A stretch of 64,000 bases of DNA from Streptacidiphilus sp. ASG 303 (GTDB lineage: Bacteria; Actinomycetota; Actinomycetes; Streptomycetales; Streptomycetaceae): NCBI RefSeq assembly GCF_020991365.1, contig NZ_JAJLRA010000007.1:186001-250000 (forward strand), given 5' to 3'. Every line of letters starts with the position of its first letter. Position 1 is the first letter of the stretch. Positions 43,957 to 53,633 of the stretch are shown piece after piece. The translations under genes and the position numbers were made by a program. The notes below the pieces were generated by a model. It did not search any database and was not told the origin of the DNA. It worked only from the letters and a program-made list of their open reading frames with translations.

Positions 43957-44523
43957 GTGGAGCACGAGGCCGCCGTCGACCCCGGGCCGCCGGAGGAGCA
44001 GGCCCGCCCCCTCGCCGGGGCGGCCCCGTCCGAGCCGGTCGAGCACGTCGACGCGCACGACCGCCCGCTCGGCGTGGTGGACCGGGCCGAGGCGGCCCGG
44101 CGCGGACTGCTGCACCGCCTGGCGACCACCGTCTGCCGCGACCCGGCCGGCCGGTACCTGGTGTACCGGCGGCCCCCCTCCGCCCCCCGCTTCGCCGGGC
44201 TGTACGACGTGATGGTCGGCGGCGCCGTCGCCGTGGGGGAGGGGTACGCCGAGGCCGCCGCCCGGGAGCTGGCCGAGGAGCTCGGCGTCCTGGTGCCCGT
44301 CCGCCCGGTCGCCCGGTTCCTGGTGCGCGGCGCCCTGTGCCCGTACTGGCTCGGCCTGCACGAGGCCGTGATCACCACCGGGGTCCGCCCGGACCCGGCC
44401 GAGGTCGCCTGGTGCGGCTGGATGACCGCCGCCGAGCTGGAGCGGCACACCGCCGCGCACCCGTACGTCCCCGACGGGCTGCTGGCGCTCGCCCGCTACC
44501 GGGCCGCCGCCGGGGCGCCCTGA
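43957..44523 (+). CDS. NUDIX hydrolase
   Basis: A 188-residue protein with a complete Nudix box, GGAVAVGEGYAEAAARELAEELGV (G-x5-E-x7-RELxEEL-G) near residue 88, which binds magnesium and cleaves nucleoside-diphosphate-linked compounds. The N-terminal EHVDAHDRPLGVVDRAEAARRGLLHR stretch resembles the YfcD/IPP-isomerase-like group. The substrate is not predictable. GTG 43957 has GGAAGGGGG upstream. Confidence 0.9.
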   Translation: MEHEAAVDPGPPEEQARPLAGAAPSEPVEHVDAHDRPLGVVDRAEAARRGLLHRLATTVCRDPAGRYLVYRRPPSAPRFAGLYDVMVGGAVAVGEGYAEAAARELAEELGVLVPVRPVARFLVRGALCPYWLGLHEAVITTGVRPDPAEVAWCGWMTAAELERHTAAHPYVPDGLLALARYRAAAGAP

Positions 44524-44681
44524 CCGCACGCCCGGCCGGTCGCCGGGCCGGATGCGCCCGCCCGGTCCGTTCACCCGTACGGCGGTACGCCGCCGCGCGG
44601 ATCCCCGCCTCCCGTGCGCACGATGGTGGGACACGTGGCCACCCACAGCCGGCTCCCGCGGCCGGCGGGAAGCGGGCAGCG

Positions 44682-45530
44682 ATGGCTGGACGCATACGTG
44701 CCTCCGGGCTGGCCGGCGAACTCGCGGCCGAGTTCGCCGGGACGATGGTGCTGCTCCTCTTCGGAGCGGGCGTGGTGGCCCAGGTGGTCGCCGGCGGCGG
44801 CCTGACGAACCCGCCCGGCGGCCTCGGCAACCACGACAGCATCGCCTGGGCGTGGGGTCTCGGCGTCACCCTCGGCGTCTACGTGGCCGCCCGGCTCAGC
44901 GGCGCCCACCTCAACCCCGCCGTCACCCTCTCCCTGGCCGCCTTCAAGGGATTCCCCTGGCGCAAGGTGGCCCCGTACGCCCTGGCCCAGACGCTCGGGG
45001 CGTTCATCGCGGCCCTGCTGGTGCGGTGGAACTACACCGAGGTGCTGGGCCGGTTCGACCCGGGGCACACCTTCAAGACGCAGATCGTCTTCTCCACCCT
45101 CCCCGGCAACGGCTCCACCACCTTCGGCGTGCACGAGTGGGGGGCCTTCCGCGACCAGGTGATGGGCACCGCGATCCTGCTGATCCTGGTCCTCGCGGTG
45201 ACCGACCTCCTCAACACCCCGCCCGGTGCCAACCTGGCCCCGTTCGTCATCGGCCTCATCGTCGTCGCCATCGGCATGGGCTGGGGCACCAACGCCGGGT
45301 ACGCGATCAACCCGGCCCGCGACTTCGGGCCGCGGCTCGCCAGCTACCTCACGGGCTACCACACGGCGTGGCGGGACCAGTGGGGGAACCTCTACTTCTG
45401 GGTGCCCATCGTCGCCCCGCTGATCGGCGGCCTGGTCGGGGCGGCCTTCTACCAGTGGGTCGTCGGGCGCTTCCTGCCCGGGGTCGAACCCGAGCCCCCC
45501 GGCCAGGTGCCCCTGCCCGACCAGCACTGA
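44682..45530 (+). CDS. glpF: Glycerol facilitator (aquaglyceroporin)
   Basis: A 282-residue MIP-family channel with six membrane helices. The two pore NPA motifs are N78-P-A (HLNPAVT) and N210-P-A (INPARD); the aspartate right after the second motif marks glycerol facilitators rather than water-only aquaporins. It starts with ATG 44682 after a weak AGCGGGCAGCG site. It leads a glpF-glpK-glpD set, which imports, phosphorylates and oxidises glycerol. No gylR regulator gene precedes it, unlike the S. coelicolor gyl operon. Confidence 0.93.
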   Translation: MAGRIRASGLAGELAAEFAGTMVLLLFGAGVVAQVVAGGGLTNPPGGLGNHDSIAWAWGLGVTLGVYVAARLSGAHLNPAVTLSLAAFKGFPWRKVAPYALAQTLGAFIAALLVRWNYTEVLGRFDPGHTFKTQIVFSTLPGNGSTTFGVHEWGAFRDQVMGTAILLILVLAVTDLLNTPPGANLAPFVIGLIVVAIGMGWGTNAGYAINPARDFGPRLASYLTGYHTAWRDQWGNLYFWVPIVAPLIGGLVGAAFYQWVVGRFLPGVEPEPPGQVPLPDQH

Positions 45531-45590
45531 ACCCGCCGGCACCGAACCCGCCGGCACCGAACCCACCGGGACCGGACCCACCGGGACCGG
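45531..45590 (+). repeat. 15-bp tandem repeat between glpF and glpK
   Basis: Four adjacent 15-base units: two exact ACCCGCCGGCACCGA copies (45531, 45546) and two exact ACCCACCGGGACCGG copies (45561, 45576), with a partial fifth. It starts right at the glpF stop and may affect relative expression within the operon. Confidence 0.85.
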
Positions 45591-45671
45591 ACCGGCCGGG
45601 GCAGCGAGCCCCCGCAGGATCCCGTGAGACCCGGCGACAGCCCGGCGAGAGCCCGGAGAAAGGCGGCACCC

Positions 45672-47189
<1,518 letters not shown>

Positions 47190-47323
47190 CGCCCGGCCCC
47201 CCGCCCGCACCGCCCGCCCCTGCCGGCCGCCCACACCCCGCCGCCGCGGCGGCCCGCGCGCCCGCCCGCACCGGCACCCGCCGCACGAACGACCCCACGA
47301 GCGACCCCACGAGGAGCTGACCC

Positions 47324-49036
47324 ATGGTGAAGCCGGTGGCACTCTCGCCCCAGACCCGCGCCGACGCGCTCGCCCGCCTCGGCGAACGCGAACTCGACAT
47401 CCTCGTCGTCGGCGGCGGCGTGGTCGGCGCCGGAGCCGCCCTCGACGCCGCCACCCGGGGCCTGAGCACGGGCCTGGTCGAGGCCCGGGACTGGGCGTCG
47501 GGCACCTCCAGCCGCTCCAGCAAGCTCATCCACGGCGGCCTGCGCTACCTGGAGATGCTCGACTTCCGCCTGGTCGCCGAGGCCCTGCGCGAGCGCGGCC
47601 TGCTCATCCAGCACCTCGCCCCCCACCTGGTGCGGCCCGTCCCCTTCCTCTACCCCCTGCAGCACCGCGTCTGGGAGCGCCCCTACGTCGGCTCCGGCGT
47701 CCTGCTGTACGACACCATGGGCACCACCTCGGGCACCGCCCGCGGACTGCCCCACCACCGCCACCTCACCCGCCGCGGGGCCCTGCGGGAGGCCCCCGCG
47801 CTGCGCTCCGACGCCCTGGTCGGCGCCGTCCAGTACTGGGACGCGCAGGTCGACGACGCCCGCCACACCATGCTCATCGCCCGCACCGCCGCCGCCTACG
47901 GCGCGCTGATCGCCAACCGCGCCCGGGTCTCCCGCTTCCTGCGGCAGGGCGAGCGGGTGGTCGGCGCGGTCGTCACCGACCTGGAGACCGGGACCGAGCA
48001 CGAGGTCCGGGCGAAGCAGGTGATCAACGCCACCGGCGTGTGGACCGACGACACCCAGGGCATGGCCGGCACCCGCGGCCAGTTCCACGTCCGCGCCTCC
48101 AAGGGCATCCACCTGCTGGTGCCGCGGGACCGCATCAACTCCCGGACCGGGCTGATCCTGCGGACCGAGAAGAGCGTCCTGTTCGTCATCCCCTGGGGCC
48201 GGCACTGGATCATCGGCACGACGGACACCGACTGGGACCTCGACAAGTTCCACCCCGCGGCCAGCGCCAAGGACGTGCGGTACCTGCTCGACCGGGTCAA
48301 CACGGTCCTGGTCACCCCGCTCACCCCCGAGGACGTCGAGGGCGTCTACGCCGGCCTGCGGCCGCTGCTGTCCGGCGAGGCCGCCGAGACCAGCAAGCTC
48401 TCCCGCGAGCACCTGGTCGCCCACCCCGTGCCCGGCCTGGTCGTCATCGCCGGGGGCAAGTACACGACCTACCGGGTGATGGCCAAGGACGCCGTGGACG
48501 AGGCCGTGCGCGGCCTGGACGAGAAGGTGCCGGAGTGCACCACCCGCAGCGTGCCGCTGCTCGGCGCCGACGGCTTCCAGGCGCTGTGGAACGCCCGCCA
48601 GAACCTCGCCCGCGAGTCCGGCCTGCACGTGGCCCGCATCGAGCACCTCCTGCACCGCCACGGCTCCCTCGTCCACGAGGTGCTGGACCTGGTCGCGGCC
48701 GACCCCTCCCTCGGCGACCCGCTGCCCAGCTCCGACGACTACCTGCGGGCCGAGGCCGTCTACGCGGTCACCCACGAGGGGGCCCGGCACCTGGACGACG
48801 TCCTCGCCCGCCGCACCCGCATCTCCATCGAGTCCTGGGACCGCGGCGTGGACGCGGCCCGGCCCGTCGCGGAGCTGATGGCCGGGCACCTCGGCTGGGA
48901 CGCGGCGCAGGTCGACCGGGAGGTCGACCACTACCTCAAGCGGGTGGAGGCCGAGCGCGAGGCGCAGGAGCAGCCCGACGACCACACCGCCGACGCGGCG
49001 CGCCTCGGCGCCCCGGAGATCGTGCCGCTCGCCTGA
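47324..49036 (+). CDS. glpD: Glycerol-3-phosphate dehydrogenase, FAD-dependent
   Basis: A 570-residue membrane-associated flavoprotein that oxidises glycerol-3-phosphate to dihydroxyacetone phosphate and feeds electrons to quinone. DILVVGGGVVGAGAALDAATRGL near residue 25 is the FAD site; SSRSSKLIHGGLRYLE near 62 and IIGTTDTDWD near 300 are GlpD signatures, with a C-terminal helical cap. ATG 47324 follows AGGAGCTGACCC. A 134-base gap separates it from glpK. Confidence 0.96.
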   Translation: MVKPVALSPQTRADALARLGERELDILVVGGGVVGAGAALDAATRGLSTGLVEARDWASGTSSRSSKLIHGGLRYLEMLDFRLVAEALRERGLLIQHLAPHLVRPVPFLYPLQHRVWERPYVGSGVLLYDTMGTTSGTARGLPHHRHLTRRGALREAPALRSDALVGAVQYWDAQVDDARHTMLIARTAAAYGALIANRARVSRFLRQGERVVGAVVTDLETGTEHEVRAKQVINATGVWTDDTQGMAGTRGQFHVRASKGIHLLVPRDRINSRTGLILRTEKSVLFVIPWGRHWIIGTTDTDWDLDKFHPAASAKDVRYLLDRVNTVLVTPLTPEDVEGVYAGLRPLLSGEAAETSKLSREHLVAHPVPGLVVIAGGKYTTYRVMAKDAVDEAVRGLDEKVPECTTRSVPLLGADGFQALWNARQNLARESGLHVARIEHLLHRHGSLVHEVLDLVAADPSLGDPLPSSDDYLRAEAVYAVTHEGARHLDDVLARRTRISIESWDRGVDAARPVAELMAGHLGWDAAQVDREVDHYLKRVEAEREAQEQPDDHTADAARLGAPEIVPLA

Positions 49037-49175
49037 CCGGCCCCTCCCGGCAGCCCCCGCCGGGCCGCCCCGCCCGACCGGTCCGGCACGGACCCTCCCG
49101 CCCGTGCCGGACCGCCGCACGCCGCCGCAGGCCGGTCCACGCCGCCGTGCGGTACCGCCCGGCGGCCGCCCCGGC

Positions 49176-49181
49176 TAGGGT
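49176..49181 (+). promoter_or_regulatory. Possible -10 element of kynU
   Basis: TAGGGT fits TANNNT, with a leader of about 55 bases before GTG 49243. No clear -35. Confidence 0.35.
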
Positions 49182-49242
49182 GCGGCCAGCGGCGCGCGAC
49201 CCGCGCCGTCCCCGCACCCCACCCCTCACGGAGGCGAACCCG

Positions 49243-50505
49243 GTGACCACCGCCACCGACGCCCTCACCGCCCTCGCGTCCCGCGCCGCCGCCCTGGACG
49301 CCGCCGACCCGCTGGCCGCCCTGCGCGACCGGTTCCTGCTGCCCGAGGGCGTCGTCTACCTCGACGGCAACTCCCTCGGCGCCCTCCCCGCCGCCGTCCC
49401 GGCCGCCCTGGAGGACGCCGTCCGGCGCCAGTGGGGCACCGACCTCATCCTGTCCTGGAACGACAACGGCTGGTGGCAGGCCCCCCAGCGGGTCGGCGAC
49501 GCCGTCGGCCGCCTCCTCGGCGCCGCCCCCGGCCAGGTGCTGGCGGGGGAGTCCACCAGCGTCCAGCTGTTCAACGCCCTCACCGCCGCTGCCCGGCTGC
49601 GCCCCGGCCGGCCCCTGCTGCTGACCGACCCGGACCAGTTCCCCACCGACCAGTACATCGCCGACTCCGTCGGCCGCCTGCTCGGCCTGGAGGTGCGCCG
49701 CGTCCCCGCCCGGGAGCTGGCCGCCGCCCTGGCCGCCGACGGCGACCGGGTCGCCGTCACCGCGTACGGCCCGGTCGACTACCGCACCGGCGAGCTGTAC
49801 GACGTCGCGGCCCTCACCGCCGCCGCCCACCGGGCGGGCGCGCTCGCCCTGTGGGACCTGTGCCACGCCGCCGGCTGCCTGCCGCTGGAGCTGGACGCCC
49901 ACGGGGTCGACCTCGCCGTCGGCTGCGGCTACAAGTACCTCTCCGGCGGCCCCGGCGCCCCGGCCTTCCTGTACGTCGCCCACCGGCACCAGGACGCCTT
50001 CGACCAGCCGCTCACCGGCTGGAACGGCCACGCCGAGCCCTTCGCCATGGAGGGCTCCTACCGGCCCGCCCCCGGCATCGGCCGCGCCCGCGTCGGCACC
50101 CCGCCGATGCTGTCGCTGCTGGCGCTGGAGGCGGCGCTCACCGCGTTCGACGGCGTGGACACGGTGCAGGTGCGGGCCAAGAGCGTCTCGCTTACGGAGT
50201 TCCTCCTGGAGTGCGCGGACCGGCTGCTGGACGGCCTCGGCTTCACCGTCGCCACCCCGCGCGAGGCCGGCCGCCGCGGCAGCCAGGTCTCGCTGCGCCA
50301 CCCCGACGCGTACCCGCTGGTGCAGGCCCTGGCCGCGCGGGGCGTCATCGGCGACATGCGGGCGCCGGACCTGGTGCGCCTCGGCGTCAACGCGCTGTAC
50401 GTCTCGCACGCCGACGTGCTCGCGGCGGTGCGGGAGCTGCGGGAGGCCGCGGTCTCGGGGGAGTACCGCGACGAGCGGTTCCGGCGGCGGGCCGCGGTGA
50501 CCTGA
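49243..50505 (+). CDS. kynU: Kynureninase
   Basis: A 420-residue PLP enzyme cleaving kynurenine to anthranilate and alanine. YLDGNSLGALP near residue 37, the FPTDQYIA block and the PLP lysine K231 in GCGYKYLSGGPGAPAFLYV match the family; GHAEPFAMEGSYRPAPGIGRARVGTPPMLSL is a further signature. GTG 49243 has GGAGG 8 bases upstream. The usual partner, tryptophan 2,3-dioxygenase, is not in the window, so this copy stands alone beside a FadR-type regulator. Confidence 0.94.
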   Translation: MTTATDALTALASRAAALDAADPLAALRDRFLLPEGVVYLDGNSLGALPAAVPAALEDAVRRQWGTDLILSWNDNGWWQAPQRVGDAVGRLLGAAPGQVLAGESTSVQLFNALTAAARLRPGRPLLLTDPDQFPTDQYIADSVGRLLGLEVRRVPARELAAALAADGDRVAVTAYGPVDYRTGELYDVAALTAAAHRAGALALWDLCHAAGCLPLELDAHGVDLAVGCGYKYLSGGPGAPAFLYVAHRHQDAFDQPLTGWNGHAEPFAMEGSYRPAPGIGRARVGTPPMLSLLALEAALTAFDGVDTVQVRAKSVSLTEFLLECADRLLDGLGFTVATPREAGRRGSQVSLRHPDAYPLVQALAARGVIGDMRAPDLVRLGVNALYVSHADVLAAVRELREAAVSGEYRDERFRRRAAVT

Positions 50506-50533
50506 CCGGCCCGCCCCGGCTGCCCGCCGACCC

Positions 50534-50556
50534 GCCCGCCGGCCGGGCCGGCGGGC
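50534..50556. terminator. Bidirectional terminator between kynU and the FadR-type gene
   Basis: A 23-base palindrome with 11-base perfect arms (GCCCGCCGGCC and its complement) around one base, in the 58-base gap between convergent genes. Confidence 0.65.
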
Positions 50557-50563
50557 CCCGGCC

Positions 50564-51238
50564 TCAGCCCGCCTCGACGCGGCAGGACCGGACGGCGCCG
50601 GCGGCCTCGGCCGACGCCGCCTCCGGGTCGCCGCGGCGGACGGCGGCCACGATCCGGCCGTGGTCGACGTACCGGTCGGCGGAGAGGACCGGGCCGACGT
50701 CGCGGCGCAGGTACGCGCGGAGGACCTCGCCGAGGTCGGCGTAGAGCGCGGCCAGCACCTCGTTGTGGGCGGCGGCCACCACGGCCTGGTGGAAGGCGGC
50801 GTCGGCCTGCACGAACGCCTCGGGGTCGCCGGAGCGCCAGCCCTCCTCCCGCCGCCGCAGCGCGGTGTCCAGCAGGTCCAGGTCGCGCTCGGTGCGGCGG
50901 CGCGCGGCCAGCCCGGCGGCCGACGCCTCCAGCGCCTCCCGCAGCTCGGCCACCCGGTCCGGGTCCGCCTCGGAGAACCGCCGGTGCATCACCCCCGCGA
51001 GCTCGCTGGTGGCCAGCACGTAGGTGCCCGAGCCCTGCCGGATGTCCAGCAGCCCGTTGTGCGCCAGGGCCCGGACGGCCTCGCGGACGGTGTTGCGGGC
51101 CACGCCCAGCTGCTCCACCAGTTCGGCCTCGGTCGGGATGCGCGAGCCGACCGGCCACTCGCCGGAGGTGATCTGGGCGCGCAGCTGGGCGATCACCTGG
51201 TCGGACAGCGGTGTGCGCCGGGCGGACGACAGCACCAT
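50564..51238 (-). CDS. FadR/GntR-family transcriptional regulator (FCD domain)
   Basis: A 224-residue regulator. The GntR winged helix covers about residues 8-75 (LSDQVIAQLRAQITSGEWPVGSRIPTEAELVEQLGVARNTVREAVRALAHNGLLDIRQGSGTYV in family order); the all-helical FCD domain follows, with metal/ligand positions such as D in FVQADAAFHQAVV and H in AAAHN. ATG 51238 has GGAGGGAG upstream. It is divergent from an MFS exporter, with a palindrome between the two, and most likely represses that exporter. Confidence 0.92.
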   Translation of the reverse strand: MVLSSARRTPLSDQVIAQLRAQITSGEWPVGSRIPTEAELVEQLGVARNTVREAVRALAHNGLLDIRQGSGTYVLATSELAGVMHRRFSEADPDRVAELREALEASAAGLAARRRTERDLDLLDTALRRREEGWRSGDPEAFVQADAAFHQAVVAAAHNEVLAALYADLGEVLRAYLRRDVGPVLSADRYVDHGRIVAAVRRGDPEAASAEAAGAVRSCRVEAG

Positions 51239-51314
51239 GGGACTCCCTCCGGGGGGGGCGGGCCTTCCCGCCGGTCCCCACATCATCCATCAGCCGCTCG
51301 GACGGCCAAGTCAT

Positions 51315-51333
51315 CCCATCATTCTATGATGGG
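51315..51333. promoter_or_regulatory. FadR-type operator overlapping the MFS gene promoter
   Basis: CCCATCAT-TCT-ATGATGGG, perfect 8-base arms around three bases. The -10 TATGAT (51325-51330) lies inside it and ends 6 bases before ATG 51337, so the exporter mRNA should be leaderless and blocked when the operator is occupied. It is 77 bases before the regulator start. Confidence 0.75.
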
Positions 51334-51336
51334 GTT

Positions 51337-52701
51337 ATGTCGACCGCCGCAGACCGCACCACCGACGGGCCCGGCCCCGCCCGCACCGGCCCCGCACCCG
51401 CCCCGCAGGACCGCCCCGCCGACCCCCGTGCCGCGGGCGCCCCCGCCCCCGGCGCCCGTGCCCGGGACGACCGCCACCGGGGCGCCCCGGCCCCCGCCGA
51501 CGGGCCCCGGGGCGGCCGCCGGCTGCGCCTGCTGCTCGTCGCCGCCGTGGTCGCCGCCGCCTTCAACCTCCGCCCCGCCGTCACCAGCCTCGGCCCCCTG
51601 CTGGAGCGGGTCCGCGCCGACCTCGGCATGAGCGCCACCCTGGCCGGACTGCTCACCGCCGTCCCCTCGCTCTGCTTCGCCGTCTTCGGCCTCGCCGCCC
51701 CGGGCCTCGCCCGCCGCATCGGCCCGGCGGCCGTCCTGGCGGCGGGCATGGGCGCCGTCACCGCCGGACTGGCGGCCCGCGCCCTCGCCGGCGGCACGGC
51801 CGTCTTCCTCCTGCTCAGCGCGGTCGCCCTGGCCGGCATCGCGGTCACCAACGTGCTGATGCCGGTGGTCGTCAAGCGGTACTTCCCCGACCGGGTCGGA
51901 CCCATGATGGGCCTCTACTCCATGGCGCTGTCGGCCGGCACCGCCGTGGCCGCCGCCGTCACCGTGCCCCTCACCTCCGCCCTCGGCGGGGGCTGGCGGG
52001 CCGGCCTCGGGGTGTGGGCGGCCGTCGCCGCCGTCGCCCTCGCGCTGTGGCTCGCGGCCGCGGCCGCCGACCGCCGCGGGCCCGCCGCCCCGGGGGCCCC
52101 GGCCGCCGGGCGCGGCCTGCGGCTGCGGCGCAGCCGCACCGCGTGGGCGCTCGCCGTCTTCTTCGGCCTGCAGTCCACCGGCGCGTACGCCACCATGGGC
52201 TGGCTGCCGCAGATCTACCAGGACGCCGGCATCTCCGCCGGGACGTCGGGCGTGCTGCTCGCCGTGACCATGGTGGTCGGCGTCCCGGTCTCCTTCCTCC
52301 TGCCCTCGCTGGCGGCCTCCCGCCCCGACCAGCGGCTCTTCGTCGTCCTCCTCGGCTCCTGCGGACTCGCCGGGTACGCCGGCCTCGCCCTGGCGCCGGC
52401 CGCCGCGCCCTGGCTGTGGGCCGCCCTGGCCGGCCTGTCGAACTGCGCCTTCCCGCTCGCCCTCACCATGATCGGCCTGCGGGCCCGCAGCGCCGCCGGG
52501 GTCGCCGGGCTGTCCGCCTTCGCCCAGAGCCTCGGCTACCTCATCTCCATCCCCGGGCCGGTCCTGGTCGGCGCCCTCTACCAGTCCACCGGCGGCTGGC
52601 ACGCGCCCGTCGGGCTGCTCGCCGCCCTGATGCTGCCGCAGATGGCGGTCGGCCTGCGGGCCGCCCGCGCCCGCCACGTCGAGGACGAGGTCCCCGCCTG
52701 A
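51337..52701 (+). CDS. MFS transporter, CynX/NimT-type
   Basis: A 454-residue major facilitator with about 12 helices after a 60-residue Pro/Ala/Arg-rich cytoplasmic N-terminus. AAFNLRPAVTSLGPLLERVRADLG is the signature of the CynX/NimT (2-nitroimidazole/cyanate transporter) group, and MGWLPQIYQDAGISAGTSGVLLAV marks the start of the second half. Function is probably efflux of a small compound sensed by the divergent regulator. It is followed by the small transporter-associated peptide gene. Confidence 0.92.
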   Translation: MSTAADRTTDGPGPARTGPAPAPQDRPADPRAAGAPAPGARARDDRHRGAPAPADGPRGGRRLRLLLVAAVVAAAFNLRPAVTSLGPLLERVRADLGMSATLAGLLTAVPSLCFAVFGLAAPGLARRIGPAAVLAAGMGAVTAGLAARALAGGTAVFLLLSAVALAGIAVTNVLMPVVVKRYFPDRVGPMMGLYSMALSAGTAVAAAVTVPLTSALGGGWRAGLGVWAAVAAVALALWLAAAAADRRGPAAPGAPAAGRGLRLRRSRTAWALAVFFGLQSTGAYATMGWLPQIYQDAGISAGTSGVLLAVTMVVGVPVSFLLPSLAASRPDQRLFVVLLGSCGLAGYAGLALAPAAAPWLWAALAGLSNCAFPLALTMIGLRARSAAGVAGLSAFAQSLGYLISIPGPVLVGALYQSTGGWHAPVGLLAALMLPQMAVGLRAARARHVEDEVPA

Positions 52702-52720
52702 CCCGCCGCGCCGGGGCGGC

Positions 52721-52795
52721 GCCCGACACGCAGCCCCGGTGCAGGGCCCGACACGCCGTCCCGGTGCGGGGCCCGACACGCCGCCCCGGTGCGGG
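52721..52795 (+). repeat. 25-bp tandem repeat, three copies
   Basis: Units begin with GCCCGACACG at 52721, 52746 and 52771; they differ at three positions. The array fills the gap between the MFS stop and the small membrane peptide gene. Confidence 0.9.
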
Positions 52796-52826
52796 TCCCC
52801 GGCCCGTGCAGTGCGACACTCGGACC

Positions 52827-52949
52827 ATGCCCGTGCTCGAACCGAACCCCACCGACGGCCAGCGCAAGCTCCTGCTGATGTTCGCGGCCATCGCCGGCAT
52901 CCTGATCCTGGTGGCCGTGATCGCCACCATCGCCTCCCGCATGGGCTGA
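52827..52949 (+). CDS. 40-residue transporter-associated membrane peptide (SGM_5486 type)
   Basis: ATG 52827 encodes a 40-residue peptide, MPVLEPNPTDGQRKLLLM then one membrane helix AAIAGILILVAVIATIA and RMG. It matches the small protein that I know as the SGM_5486 family, found next to MFS transporters in streptomycetes, probably a transporter subunit or modulator. GACACT lies 6 bases before the ATG and may be a weak -10. There is no ribosome-binding site, so a leaderless start is likely. Confidence 0.8.
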   Translation: MPVLEPNPTDGQRKLLLMFAAIAGILILVAVIATIASRMG

Positions 52950-53013
52950 CACCCACGGGTGGCGCGGGCCCGAGCACCGCGCCGACCCCGGCGATTTCTG
53001 GAAAGCTGAGCGC

Positions 53014-53541
53014 ATGAGCGTCGACACGCCCCGCAGGATCATCGTCCTCCGGCACGCGAAGGCCGACTGGCCGTCGGTGCCCGACCACGAGCGGCCCCTG
53101 GCCGACCGCGGCCGGAGGGACGCCCCCGCCGCCGGCCGCTGGCTGGCCGGCGCGGGGATCAACCCCGGACTCGTCCTCTGCTCCACCGCGCTGCGCACCC
53201 GCGAGACCTGGAAGCTCGTCGCCCACGAGCTGCCCAAGCGGTCCCGGCGCACGGTCTACGAGGACCGCCTGTACGAGGCCAGCCCCGGCGAGATCGTCGC
53301 CGTCCTCCAGGAGACCCCCGACGAGGTCTCCGACCTGCTGCTGGTCGGCCACAACCCCGGCGTCCAGGGCCTCACCGAGGTGCTGGCCGGCGACGCGGCC
53401 GAGGGCGACGCCCTGGTGCGGCTGCGCCGCGGCGGCTTCCCCACCGCGGCGGTCGCGGTGCTGTCCCACACCGGCTCCTGGAAGACGGTCGAGCCCGGCT
53501 CCGCCCGCCTCGTCGCCTTCCACGCCCCGCAGGACGACTGA
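53014..53541 (+). CDS. SixA-type histidine phosphatase
   Basis: A 175-residue phosphohistidine phosphatase of the RHG superfamily: R13-H14-A in IVLRHAKADWP with the phospho-accepting H14, CSTALRTRETW near residue 55 and the second histidine in LLVGHNPGVQ near 110. SixA removes phosphate from histidine-phosphotransfer proteins; small size and lack of extra domains fit that. ATG 53014 follows AAAGCTGAGCGC without a ribosome-binding site. Confidence 0.9.
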   Translation: MSVDTPRRIIVLRHAKADWPSVPDHERPLADRGRRDAPAAGRWLAGAGINPGLVLCSTALRTRETWKLVAHELPKRSRRTVYEDRLYEASPGEIVAVLQETPDEVSDLLLVGHNPGVQGLTEVLAGDAAEGDALVRLRRGGFPTAAVAVLSHTGSWKTVEPGSARLVAFHAPQDD

Positions 53542-53563
53542 CCGCCCGCATCCCCGGGAACGG

Positions 53564-53609
53564 CGGCGGCCCCCCGCCCGCGCGGTGAGCCGCGGGCGGG
53601 GGGCCGCCG
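53564..53609. terminator. Bidirectional terminator between sixA-like gene and serB
   Basis: Perfect 19-base arms (53564-53582 and 53591-53609), all G/C, with an 8-base loop, between convergent genes. Confidence 0.85.
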
Positions 53610-53633
53610 GTGCGTGACGGGCGGGGAGCCGGG

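Noticed and set aside
45531-45590. Direct repeats in several places (9442, 17436, 45531, 52721) as possible CRISPR arrays
   Set aside because: The units are 14-25 bases, adjacent without spacers, and two of these arrays lie near or in coding sequence; no cas genes are present.
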